The notes beneath the pieces are model-generated. The model saw only the letters and a list, made by a program, of their open reading frames with translations, did not search any database and was not told the DNA's origin. 64,000 nt of DNA from Microlunatus lacustris (GTDB lineage Bacteria > Actinomycetota > Actinomycetes > Propionibacteriales > Propionibacteriaceae): NCBI GenBank assembly GCA_039527025.1, contig BAAAJN010000006.1, positions 1-64,000 of the forward strand. Direction: 5' to 3'. The position numbers were made by a program, and so were the translations under genes. Below, piece by piece: positions 1 through 7,109 of the stretch (positions within the stretch are counted from its first letter, which is position 1; every line of letters starts with the position of its first letter).

Positions 1-40
1 GGTGGCCCCCACACCCTCTGCAGGGGGTGTGGCGGCCACC
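1..40 (-). terminator. Hairpin downstream of pcrA
   Basis: Bases 1-16 pair with 25-40 (16-bp stem, one C-C mismatch, 8-nt loop). It lies about 75 nt past the pcrA stop and has no clear U-tract, so it is a GC-rich hairpin that may terminate pcrA or a gene to the left. I see nothing in 41-114. Confidence 0.5.
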
Positions 41-114
41 GCCGGGGTGTGAAGTGGCCGACAGGGTGGGGCCGGGAACCGACGGGTGAGTCCGCCGGGA
101 GAGCGGGCCTCGGG

Positions 115-2655
115 TCAGAGCTTCTCGAGCGGGGCGTGCTTGAGCGAGAGCCGCTTCAGTCCGGCCGAGCCGAAGTCGACGTCGGCCTTGGTGTCGTCGC
201 CCGTGCCGGACGTGGCCACCACCGAGCCGAGGCCGAAGGTGGAGTGCAGGACGCGGTCGCCGGCGGTGAGCACCGGGATCTCCCGGACCTTGGGCTTCGG
301 GGCCCCGTAGCCCACCGTGCTGCGCCAGGACTGGTTCGACCGGGTGGTGGCCGAGGTGTTGCGCCACGAGGTGACCGCCCGCTCGGTGCGCCGCCAGTCG
401 ACCAGCCGGTCCGGGATCTCGGTCAGGAAGCGGCTGGCCGGGTTGTGCTGAGGAGTTCCCCAGGCCGCCCGGACGATCGCCCGGGACACGTGCAGCCGCT
501 TGCGGGCGCGGGTGATGCCGACGTAGGCCAGCCGGCGCTCCTCGGCCAGCTCGTCCGGGTCGTTGAGCGCGCGCATGTGCGGGAACACGCCGTCCTCGCA
601 GCCGGTCAGGAAGACGTTGTCGAACTCCAGCCCCTTGGCCGTGTGCAGGGTCATCAGGGTGACCACGCCGGCGCTGTCCTGGTCGGGTGAGGGGATCTGG
701 TCGGAGTCGGCCACCAGGGCCACCCGCTCGAGGAAGGCGCCCAGGGAGTCGTCGACCTCGGCGGCCCCCGCGGCCAGGTCCTGCTCGGGGTCCAGCGGGT
801 CGAACTCCGGTGGCAGCTCCGCGAGCCGGACGCCGGCACGCGGCTCCACGGGTGCGGTCAGCGCGGCCAGCTCCGCAGCCGGGTCGAAGGTCGGCTCGAC
901 GACGTCGTCGTCGGCCGCGGCCAGCACGGCCACCCCGCTGACGAACTCCCGGGCCACGGTGACGAGCTCGACCAGGTTCTCCAGACGCGTCTGGTCCTGC
1001 GGGTCCGAGGAGCTCTGCAGCTCGGCCAGGTAGCCCGACGCCTCCAGCACGCTGGTCAAGATGGCGTCGGCGGGGGCGCCCTCGGCGACCATCGCCTCGT
1101 GCGCGTCCATCAGGTCGACGAAGCCGCGCAGCTGGTTCGCCGACCGGGTGGCGAGCGAGGGGATGTCGTCGATCCGCCGGAGGGCCTCGCCGAAGCTGAT
1201 CCGCTCCCGGTTGGCCAGGTCGGCGACGGCGGCCTCGGCGCGGTCGCCGATGCCCCGCTTCGGCACGTTGAGGATCCGCCGGACCGAGACGTCGTCGCTG
1301 CGGTTGCTGATCGCCCGCAGGTAGGCGATCGCGTCGCGGACCTCGCGGCGCTCGTAGAAGCGGACCCCGCCGACCACCTTGTAGGGCAGGCCGACGCGGA
1401 TGAACACCTCCTCGAACGCCCGGGACTGGGCGTTGGTGCGGTAGAACACCGCGGTGTCGCCGTACCGGCCCTCACCCGCGTCGCTCAGCCGGTCGATCTC
1501 GCCAGCCACGAACTGGGCCTCGTCGTGCTCGGTGTCGGCGACGTAGCCGACGATCACCGGGCCGTCGCCCGCGTCGGACCACAGGTTCTTGGGCTTGCGC
1601 CCGGTGTTCTGGCCGATGACGGCGTTGGCGGCGGACAGGATCGTCTGCGTCGAGCGGTAGTTCTGCTCCAGCATGATCGTCCGGGCGCCGGGGAAGTCCA
1701 GCTCGAAGTCGTTGATGTTGCGGATGGTGGCGCCGCGGAAGGCGTAGATGGACTGGTCGGAGTCGCCGACGACCATCAGCTCCGGCGGTTCGGCCGCGAC
1801 GGTCTCGGGCCCCGGCTCGACGTCGCCCGAGCACAGCTCGCGGACCAGCACGTACTGGGCGTGGTTGGTGTCCTGGTACTCGTCGACCAGCACGTGCCGG
1901 AAGCGCCGGCGGTACTGCTCGCGCAGGTCGGGGAACGCCTGCAGCAGGTGCACCGTGGTCATGATCAGGTCGTCGAAGTCGAGCGCGTTCGCGGCGATCA
2001 GCCGACGCTGGTACTCCGCGTAGGCCTCGGCGTAGGAGGCCTCGAGGCTGCCCTCCGCCGCCCGACCCCGCGCCGACTCGTGGTCCACGAGCTCGTTCTT
2101 GCAGTTGGAGACCCAGGTCATGATCGCCCGCACCGGGAACCGCTTGGGGTCCAGCTCGAGGTCGTTGGCCACCAGCTGCATCAGCCGCTTGGAGTCGGCG
2201 TCGTCGTAGATGGAGAAGGTGCGGGAGACGTGGAACCGGCCGATCTCGGAGCGCAGGATGCGCACGCAGGCCGAGTGGAACGTCGACACCCACATCAGCT
2301 TCGCCCGGTTCCCGACCAGGTCCATCACCCGGCCGCGCATCTCGGCGGCGGCCTTGTTGGTGAAGGTGATGGCCAAGATGGAGCCCGGGTGCACCTTGCG
2401 CTCCCCCACCAGGTGGGCGATCCGCCGGGTCAGCACCCGCGTCTTGCCGGAGCCGGCGCCGGCGACCACGAGCACCGGTCCCCCGGCGTGCAGCACGGCC
2501 TCCTGCTGCGGCGGGTTGAGCCCCTCCAGCAGCGTGTCCGTGCTCGGCGCGGACGACTTCCGGGTGCGCGGGCGGGCCACGGTCACCTCCGGGAACAGGT
2601 CGTCCGGCAGTCCGTCGGACGGGGTGGGGACGAAGGGGTGGGGCGCACTGGTCAT
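115..2655 (-). CDS. pcrA: ATP-dependent DNA helicase PcrA/UvrD (SF1)
   Basis: Superfamily 1A 3'-5' DNA helicase acting in nucleotide excision repair and in clearing replication or recombination intermediates. It has 846 codons, normal for actinobacterial PcrA/UvrD1. Walker A GAGSGKT is near residues 66-72, and the Walker B/motif II DEYQD is near 258. The C-terminal helicase half carries LMTLHTAKGLEF and VGITRARKRL, and the end (GDRVLHSTFGLGSVVA) is the PcrA Tudor-like RNA-polymerase-binding tail. The open frame runs far upstream, but homology starts after ATG 2655. TAGGGT at 2671-2666 sits 10 nt before that ATG, so the transcript has a very short leader. It diverges from the phospholipase D gene. 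Confidence 0.96.
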   Translation of the reverse strand: MTSAPHPFVPTPSDGLPDDLFPEVTVARPRTRKSSAPSTDTLLEGLNPPQQEAVLHAGGPVLVVAGAGSGKTRVLTRRIAHLVGERKVHPGSILAITFTNKAAAEMRGRVMDLVGNRAKLMWVSTFHSACVRILRSEIGRFHVSRTFSIYDDADSKRLMQLVANDLELDPKRFPVRAIMTWVSNCKNELVDHESARGRAAEGSLEASYAEAYAEYQRRLIAANALDFDDLIMTTVHLLQAFPDLREQYRRRFRHVLVDEYQDTNHAQYVLVRELCSGDVEPGPETVAAEPPELMVVGDSDQSIYAFRGATIRNINDFELDFPGARTIMLEQNYRSTQTILSAANAVIGQNTGRKPKNLWSDAGDGPVIVGYVADTEHDEAQFVAGEIDRLSDAGEGRYGDTAVFYRTNAQSRAFEEVFIRVGLPYKVVGGVRFYERREVRDAIAYLRAISNRSDDVSVRRILNVPKRGIGDRAEAAVADLANRERISFGEALRRIDDIPSLATRSANQLRGFVDLMDAHEAMVAEGAPADAILTSVLEASGYLAELQSSSDPQDQTRLENLVELVTVAREFVSGVAVLAAADDDVVEPTFDPAAELAALTAPVEPRAGVRLAELPPEFDPLDPEQDLAAGAAEVDDSLGAFLERVALVADSDQIPSPDQDSAGVVTLMTLHTAKGLEFDNVFLTGCEDGVFPHMRALNDPDELAEERRLAYVGITRARKRLHVSRAIVRAAWGTPQHNPASRFLTEIPDRLVDWRRTERAVTSWRNTSATTRSNQSWRSTVGYGAPKPKVREIPVLTAGDRVLHSTFGLGSVVATSGTGDDTKADVDFGSAGLKRLSLKHAPLEKL

Positions 2656-2665
2656 CTCCTGATCC

Positions 2666-2671
2666 ACCCTA
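2666..2671 (-). promoter_or_regulatory. -10 box of pcrA
   Basis: TAGGGT on the minus strand, ending 10 nt before ATG 2655. It fits the actinobacterial TANNNT -10 and predicts a leader of only a few nt. Confidence 0.5.
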
Positions 2672-2748
2672 GACGTCGGCACCGACAACGACCTCCTGCC
2701 GCGCGCTGCGGCAGGCACCTGACGGAGCAGCGCCGCCGCCCGCCGGGC

Positions 2749-2754
2749 TACCGT
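2749..2754 (+). promoter_or_regulatory. -10 box, leaderless start of the phospholipase D gene
   Basis: TACCGT followed by exactly 6 nt and then ATG 2761. This spacing puts the transcription start at or next to the A of the start codon. No Shine-Dalgarno sequence is present. Confidence 0.5.
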
Positions 2755-2760
2755 AGAGCC

Positions 2761-3990
2761 ATGTGGTGGAGGCGGATCCGACTGCGCCGGGTGCTGCGTC
2801 ACACGGTGCTCGCCGTGGCAGCCGTCCAGGGGGCCACCCTGGCAGCGCTGGCCGTCGTGGACCACCGCCGCAAGCGGACCCGCAAGCCGGCGGTCTTCCC
2901 CCGCGTCGCGCCGCGATCGGTGACGGCGGGCGGCTCCGAGGTCACCGTCTACACCTACGGCGAGGACCTGTACCGCGACATGCTGGACGCCATCCGGCGG
3001 GCCCGCAGCCGGGTGTTCTTCGAGACCTTCATCTGGAAGGGCGATGCCGTCGGCCAGGCCTTCAAGGACGCGCTGGTGGAGGCCGCTGACCGCGGGGTCG
3101 AGGTCTACGTCGTCTTCGACGAGTTCGCCAACCTCGTCGTGCCCCGCAGCTTCTATCGGTTCCCTGCCAACGTCCACGTCCGCCGGCACCCGATCGCCCG
3201 CTCCTGGCCCACCGTCCGCAACTCCGGCCGTGACCACCGCAAGCTGATGGTCGTCGACGACGCCGTGGCCTTCCTCGGCGGCTACAACATCGGCAGCCTC
3301 TACGCCACCGACTGGCGGGACACCCACGCGCGGCTGACCGGCGACATCGTCTGGGACGCCGAGAACGCCTTCATCGACTTCTGGAACCTCTCCGCCGGCC
3401 GGCGACGCCCCGCGCTGCCGGACGTGGGCGGTCGGACCTGGCAGTCCGACATCCGCATCCACCGCAACATCCCGCGCAACGTCGTCTACCCCATCCGCGG
3501 CGTCTACCTGGACGCGTTCGACCGGGCGGCGCACCACATCTACCTGACCCACGCCTACCTGATCCCCGACGGCGACATGCTCGACGCGCTGCTGCGGGCC
3601 GCCAAGCGCGGCGTCGACGTCCGCATCATCGTGCCGGCCGAGTCCAACCACATCCTGGCCGACTGGCTCTCCCGCGGCTTCTACAGCCAGCTGCTCCGCG
3701 GCGGGGTCCGGCTGTTCCTCTACCAGGGCGCGATGGTGCACGCGAAGACGGCGACCATCGACGGCCAGTGGTCGACGATCGGCACCGCCAACCTCGACCG
3801 GCTGAGCCTCACCGGCAACTACGAGATCAACATGGAGGTGTTCAACGTCGAGGTGGCCAAGCAGATGGAGGAGATCTTCGCCCTCGACTCCTCCAACACC
3901 GTCGAGCTGACGCTGGCCGCCTGGCGCCGCCGGCACGCGATGGTCAAGTTCTCCGAGACCGTCCTCACCCCCTTCCGCCCGCTGCTGTGA
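2761..3990 (+). CDS. Phospholipase D-like / cardiolipin synthase family protein
   Basis: PLD-superfamily enzyme with 409 codons and two HKD motifs: HRKLMVVDD near residue 158, and HAKTATID near residue 326 followed by GTANLD. Members transfer phosphatidyl groups, and cardiolipin synthase ClsA/ClsB is the best bacterial match. One N-terminal membrane helix (about residues 10-32) is followed by the two catalytic repeats. Bona fide Cls usually has two N-terminal helices, so substrate assignment is uncertain. The start at 2761 is fixed by a leaderless -10 box. It converges on the TauE gene with a hairpin between them. Confidence 0.85.
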   Translation: MWWRRIRLRRVLRHTVLAVAAVQGATLAALAVVDHRRKRTRKPAVFPRVAPRSVTAGGSEVTVYTYGEDLYRDMLDAIRRARSRVFFETFIWKGDAVGQAFKDALVEAADRGVEVYVVFDEFANLVVPRSFYRFPANVHVRRHPIARSWPTVRNSGRDHRKLMVVDDAVAFLGGYNIGSLYATDWRDTHARLTGDIVWDAENAFIDFWNLSAGRRRPALPDVGGRTWQSDIRIHRNIPRNVVYPIRGVYLDAFDRAAHHIYLTHAYLIPDGDMLDALLRAAKRGVDVRIIVPAESNHILADWLSRGFYSQLLRGGVRLFLYQGAMVHAKTATIDGQWSTIGTANLDRLSLTGNYEINMEVFNVEVAKQMEEIFALDSSNTVELTLAAWRRRHAMVKFSETVLTPFRPLL

Positions 3991-4015
3991 CCGCGCCCCC
4001 GAGCCGGGGACGCGG
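3991..4015. terminator. Hairpin between convergent genes
   Basis: CCGCG 3991-3995 and CCCC 3997-4000 pair with GGGG 4006-4009 and CGCGG 4011-4015 around a 5-nt loop, with a one-base internal mismatch. It starts immediately after the phospholipase D stop and ends 4 nt before the TauE stop, so it can serve both strands. Confidence 0.5.
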
Positions 4016-4019
4016 AGGA

Positions 4020-4916
4020 TCAGACGTTGAGCGACTCGGGCGTGCGCTCAGAGGTCGCCGAGGCCGCGTTCCGCCGGTGCCGCTGGACGGCCACCGAGAG
4101 GCCGGCGACGGTCAGCACGAGCACGGCGCCGTAGACCAACCAGCGGGTCCCCTCGGCCACGTCGAAGCTCTTGAGCAGGGTGCGGCTGTTGGTCAGCAGG
4201 ATGAGCCCGCCGACGGCGACCCCCAGCAGGTGCGCCGGCGCGACCCGCACCAGGTAGGCGGCCAGCGGGGCGGCGACCAGGCCGCCGGCCAGCAGGGCCA
4301 GGGCGAAGCCCCAGTTGATGCCCGCGGCACCCAGCCCGAACAGGAACCCGAGGCTGGCGGCCGCGCTGACTGCGAACTCGGAGGTGTCGATCGAGCCGAT
4401 CACCTTGCGGGGCGGCATCCGGCCGTCGACCAGCAGCGCGGGCGTGGCCACCGGACCCCAGCCGCCGCCGCCGGTGGCGTCGATGAAACCTGCGAACAGG
4501 CCCAGCGGGGCGAGGAACTTCAACGTCAGGGCCTTCTTCAGCGCCGGCCGGACGCCGAGCACGAAGCGGATGATGATGTACAGCCCGAGCGCGGCCAGGA
4601 TCGCCGCCATCACCGGAGCCGCCGCCTCGGTGGAGAGGCTGGACAGCACGGTGGCGCCCAGGAAGGCGCCGACCGCCCCCGGCCCGGCGATCCGCGCGAC
4701 CACCCGCCAGTCGACGTTCTTGAGCTTCCAGTGCGAGAACCCCGACGCCAGGTTGGTGCCGAGCTCGCTGAAGTGCACCGACGCCGAGGCGGCGGCCGGC
4801 GTCAGCCCCGCCAGCACCAGCAGGGTGGTCGACGTGACGCCGTAGCCCATGCCGAGGCTGCCGTCGATCAGCTGGGCGCCGAACCCGACGAGGGCGAAGA
4901 TCAGGAGCTTGCGCAT
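4020..4916 (-). CDS. TauE/SafE-family sulfite/sulfonate exporter
   Basis: Polytopic membrane protein of 298 aa with the TauE/SafE pattern: an N-terminal repeat with GSLGMGYGV, a central break with DATGGGGWGPV, and about eight hydrophobic segments. The family exports sulfite, sulfoacetate or related organosulfur anions. The gene lies downstream of an Rrf2 regulator on the same strand. Its promoter carries a 17-bp palindrome (4938-4954), so sulfur-responsive control is likely. The ATG at 4916 follows AGGTGG. Substrate is not readable from sequence. Confidence 0.85.
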   Translation of the reverse strand: MRKLLIFALVGFGAQLIDGSLGMGYGVTSTTLLVLAGLTPAAASASVHFSELGTNLASGFSHWKLKNVDWRVVARIAGPGAVGAFLGATVLSSLSTEAAAPVMAAILAALGLYIIIRFVLGVRPALKKALTLKFLAPLGLFAGFIDATGGGGWGPVATPALLVDGRMPPRKVIGSIDTSEFAVSAAASLGFLFGLGAAGINWGFALALLAGGLVAAPLAAYLVRVAPAHLLGVAVGGLILLTNSRTLLKSFDVAEGTRWLVYGAVLVLTVAGLSVAVQRHRRNAASATSERTPESLNV

Positions 4917-4935
4917 GGGACCACCTCGTTACGCC

Positions 4936-4954
4936 AACCTAGCGACTTACTAGG
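4936..4954 (-). promoter_or_regulatory. Palindromic operator over the tauE-like promoter
   Basis: CCTAG-N7-CTAGG spans 4938-4954. On the minus strand the second arm merges into the -10 box TAGGTT (4941-4936), about 20 nt before ATG 4916. A repressor bound here would block RNA polymerase, and the Rrf2 gene next door is the obvious candidate. Confidence 0.5.
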
Positions 4955-5008
4955 GATTGCAGGAACGTAGCAAGCGGCCAGCTCCGTGCACACCGGTCGT
5001 CCCGCCAA

Positions 5009-5034
5009 GTGGACAGACCGTCCACCACGTGGAC
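5009..5034. repeat. GTGGAC inverted/direct repeats between rrf2 and tauE-like gene
   Basis: GTGGAC (5009-5014), GTCCAC (5020-5025) and GTGGAC again (5029-5034). The first two form a 6-bp stem with a 5-nt loop. It lies just past the Rrf2 stop and could be a weak terminator or a second regulator site. Confidence 0.3.
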
Positions 5035-5064
5035 GAGCGCACCCCGCTGCAGGAGAGGGGCGGA

Positions 5065-5511
5065 CTAGCTCCAGGCGGCTGGGTTGGCGACCAGATCGAC
5101 GACGCGGGCGGGCAGCTCCCCCGACGCCACGTGCGCCAGGCTGACGCCCTCGAGGATCGAGCGCTCCGAGGCGCGCAGGGCGATCCAGACCTCCTGGAGG
5201 GGGGCTGCCGCCCCGACGTACTCCAGGTGCTCGGGTCGGCTGCCCCGGACGTTCGCCAGCTCACCGTCGAGTGCGCGGATGACGTCGGCGATGCTGATCT
5301 CAGTGGCCGGCCGGGCCAACCGGTAACCGCCGTCCGGCCCGCGCTGGCTGCGCAGCAGCCCGCCCCGGCGCAACTCCCCGAGGATGCTCTCCAGGTACTT
5401 CGGCGGGATGCGCTGGGCGGCCGACAGCTGGTCCACCGTGCGCGGTGCGTCCGCGGCGGCGAGTTCGGCGGTGGCGCGGAGCGCGTAGTCCACCCGCGCC
5501 GACAGCCTCAC
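5065..5511 (-). CDS. Rrf2-family transcriptional regulator, cysteine-free
   Basis: Rrf2 winged-helix regulator of 148 aa. The N-terminus (RLSARVDYALRATAELA) and the recognition-helix stretch IPPKYLESILGELRRGGL are family hallmarks, followed by the RGPDGGYRLARP wing. No cysteine occurs anywhere, so it cannot ligate an Fe-S cluster as IscR, NsrR or RsrR do, and a CymR-like mode fits better. Start is GTG 5511. It has no Shine-Dalgarno at the right distance, but a 7-codon ORF ends on it (see 5508-5531). It likely controls the adjacent TauE-type exporter. Confidence 0.88.
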   Translation of the reverse strand: MRLSARVDYALRATAELAAADAPRTVDQLSAAQRIPPKYLESILGELRRGGLLRSQRGPDGGYRLARPATEISIADVIRALDGELANVRGSRPEHLEYVGAAAPLQEVWIALRASERSILEGVSLAHVASGELPARVVDLVANPAAWS

Positions 5512-5531
5512 GCCGGCACGTCCGTCGTCAT
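5508..5531 (-). CDS. Seven-codon upstream ORF overlapping rrf2
   Basis: ATG 5531 opens MTTDVPA and stops at TGA 5510-5508, which overlaps the GTG of rrf2 as GTGA. A strong GGAGGAG (5547-5541) lies 9 nt before this ATG, while rrf2 itself has no well-placed ribosome site. It may be a translational-coupling leader. Its expression is inferred, not proven. Confidence 0.35.
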   Translation of the reverse strand: MTTDVPA

Positions 5532-5593
5532 CACGGGGCTCTCCTCCGGCTGGCTGCGCCGAGCCCGGGACGGGGCTGGCCTCCGTGGGCAGC

Positions 5594-5938
5594 CTAGCGC
5601 CACAGCACGGACAGAGCCGCGTTCAGCAGGGTGAGCAGGCCCATCAGCAGCCACAGCCCACGGGGCACCGAGAGGAAGCGCCGGTTGCGGACGAGCAGCA
5701 GGACGAGGAAGAGGGTGACGACGGCCTTCACCGCCACCGGTCCCCACCCGACGTCGCCACCCGCCGCCAGGGCCAGCGCGACGAGGCCGGCGCCGCTGGC
5801 CAGCGTGGTCCAGCCGCCCCACACCATGGTGGCGTTGACCTCCGGTTCGGCGCTCCGGGTCTGGACGAGGAGGCCGCCGAGCAGCGCGGCGAACCCCACC
5901 AGGTGCACCAGCACGACGATCTGCTGGACCAGGTGCAT
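5594..5938 (-). CDS. Small four-helix membrane protein
   Basis: 114 aa, almost entirely hydrophobic, with four predicted membrane helices and short loops. His residues sit in the first helix (HLVQQIVVLVHLVGF) and an RNRR turn follows helix 3. I do not recognise a named family; similar short proteins in actinobacteria are annotated as hypothetical integral membrane proteins. The start at 5938 is supported by TAGGGT ending exactly 6 nt upstream (5950-5945), a leaderless arrangement. Confidence 0.75.
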   Translation of the reverse strand: MHLVQQIVVLVHLVGFAALLGGLLVQTRSAEPEVNATMVWGGWTTLASGAGLVALALAAGGDVGWGPVAVKAVVTLFLVLLLVRNRRFLSVPRGLWLLMGLLTLLNAALSVLWR

Positions 5939-5944
5939 GCGGCA

Positions 5945-5950
5945 ACCCTA
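5945..5950 (-). promoter_or_regulatory. -10 box, leaderless start at 5938
   Basis: TAGGGT on the minus strand, then 6 nt, then ATG 5938. No ribosome binding site is present. Confidence 0.5.
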
Positions 5951-6035
5951 CGGGTGCTTGACTTGTCGTCGGCGCAGACAGGCCCGGGCTCACCGGGCCC
6001 GCCGACCACACCCGTCCCACCAGAGAGAGCACCTC

Positions 6036-6308
6036 ATGATCGGATTCCTCATCAGCCTCGTCGTCGTCGGCCTCATCGCCGGCGCCGTCGCCCGCCTGGT
6101 CATCCCCGGCCGGCAGAACCTGTCGATCCCGATGACCATCCTGCTGGGCATCATCGGCTCGTTCGTCGGCGGGTTCCTCGGGTCGCTGCTCTTCAACAGC
6201 GGGGGCAACTTCCTGCGTCCGTCGGGGATCATCGGCTCGATCATCGGCGCCATCATCGTGCTGCTGGTCTACACCCGCTTCAACCGCGGTTCGCGCTCCC
6301 GCGTCTGA
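6036..6308 (+). CDS. GlsB/YeaQ/YmgE-family stress response membrane protein
   Basis: 90 aa. It has an N-terminal helix (FLISLVVVGLIAGAVARLV), then PGRQNLSIPMTILLGIIGSFVGG and a final helix with GIIGSIIGAIIVLL. The glycine-rich three-helix pattern is that of the transglycosylase-associated GlsB/YeaQ/YmgE family, small inner-membrane proteins induced by general stress. ATG 6036 is preceded by GAGAGAG as a purine-rich ribosome site. It converges on the response regulator gene with a strong hairpin between. Confidence 0.88.
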   Translation: MIGFLISLVVVGLIAGAVARLVIPGRQNLSIPMTILLGIIGSFVGGFLGSLLFNSGGNFLRPSGIIGSIIGAIIVLLVYTRFNRGSRSRV

Positions 6309-6327
6309 CGCGTCCCGCTCCACCGCC

Positions 6328-6358
6328 AGCCCGGTCGACCCTCGTGGTCGGCCGGGCT
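6328..6358. terminator. Bidirectional terminator hairpin
   Basis: 6328-6340 pairs with 6346-6358: 13 bp with one G-T wobble and a 5-nt loop (ctcgt). It separates the convergent GlsB-like and response regulator genes. Confidence 0.65.
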
Positions 6359-6374
6359 GCGTCGTCCTCGGGGC

Positions 6375-7109
6375 TCAGACCAGCCGGCGGTCGGTGGCCC
6401 AGCGGGTGAGCTGGTGGCGGTTGGAGAGCTGGAGCTTGCGCAGCACGCTGCTGACGTGGGTCTCCACCGTCTTGATGGAGATGAACAGCTCGCGCGCCAC
6501 CTCCTTGTAGGCGTAACCGCGGGCGATCAGCCGCAGGACCTCCCGCTCACGCTGGGAGAGCCGGTCGAGGTCCTCGTCCACCGTGGCCAGGTCGATCGCG
6601 CCGGAGAACGCGTCCAGCACGAACCCGGCCAACCGCGGGGAGAACACCGCGTCGCCCTCGGCCACCCGGCGGATGGCGTCCACCAGCTCGGTCCCGTTGA
6701 TCGACTTGGTGACGTAGCCGCGCGCCCCGCCCCGGATCACCCCGATGACGTCCTCGGCGGCGTCGGAGACCGACAGGGCCAGGAACTTCTGGTCCGGCGC
6801 GACGGCGTGCACCCGGCGCAGCACCTCGACGCCCCCGCCACCGGGCAGGTGCACGTCCAGCAGCACCACGTCCGGCTTCGTCCGCGTGATCACCTCGACG
6901 GCGGAGTCGACGTCGGCCGCCTCCCCCACCACCCGGACCGCCTGGCCGATCTCGGCCTTGACCCCGGTGCGGAACATCGCGTGGTCGTCCACCACCACCA
7001 CCCGGGACGGGCCCGCCGGAGCGGCGTCGGGCGCCGGGGCGGGAACCCCGGTCGGGGCCGGGCCGGGCGGACGGGCGCCGGGGGGCGGGGTGGGCTGCGG
7101 GTGGGTCAT
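6375..7109 (-). CDS. NarL/LuxR-family response regulator (LiaR-like)
   Basis: 244 aa. A proline/alanine-rich N-terminal tail of about 35 residues precedes a receiver domain (VVVVDDHAMFRTGV; phosphoacceptor Asp in VVLLDVHLPGG, near residue 87). A GerE/LuxR helix-turn-helix follows (LSQREREVLRLIARGYAYKEVARELFIS, in pieces near residues 178-240). Its ATG overlaps the kinase TGA by 4 nt (7106-7109), so kinase and regulator are translationally coupled. The Lia/VraSR-type partner family answers to cell-envelope damage. Confidence 0.92.
   Translation of the reverse strand: MTHPQPTPPPGARPPGPAPTGVPAPAPDAAPAGPSRVVVVDDHAMFRTGVKAEIGQAVRVVGEAADVDSAVEVITRTKPDVVLLDVHLPGGGGVEVLRRVHAVAPDQKFLALSVSDAAEDVIGVIRGGARGYVTKSINGTELVDAIRRVAEGDAVFSPRLAGFVLDAFSGAIDLATVDEDLDRLSQREREVLRLIARGYAYKEVARELFISIKTVETHVSSVLRKLQLSNRHQLTRWATDRRLV

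Noticed and set aside
1099..2760. Long plus-strand frame ahead of the phospholipase D gene
   Set aside because: It is antisense to pcrA with no ribosome site and no recognisable domains.
2656..3936. Upstream extension of the pcrA frame on the minus strand
   Set aside because: It lies fully antisense to the phospholipase D gene and shows GC-rich shadow composition. Homology begins at 2655.
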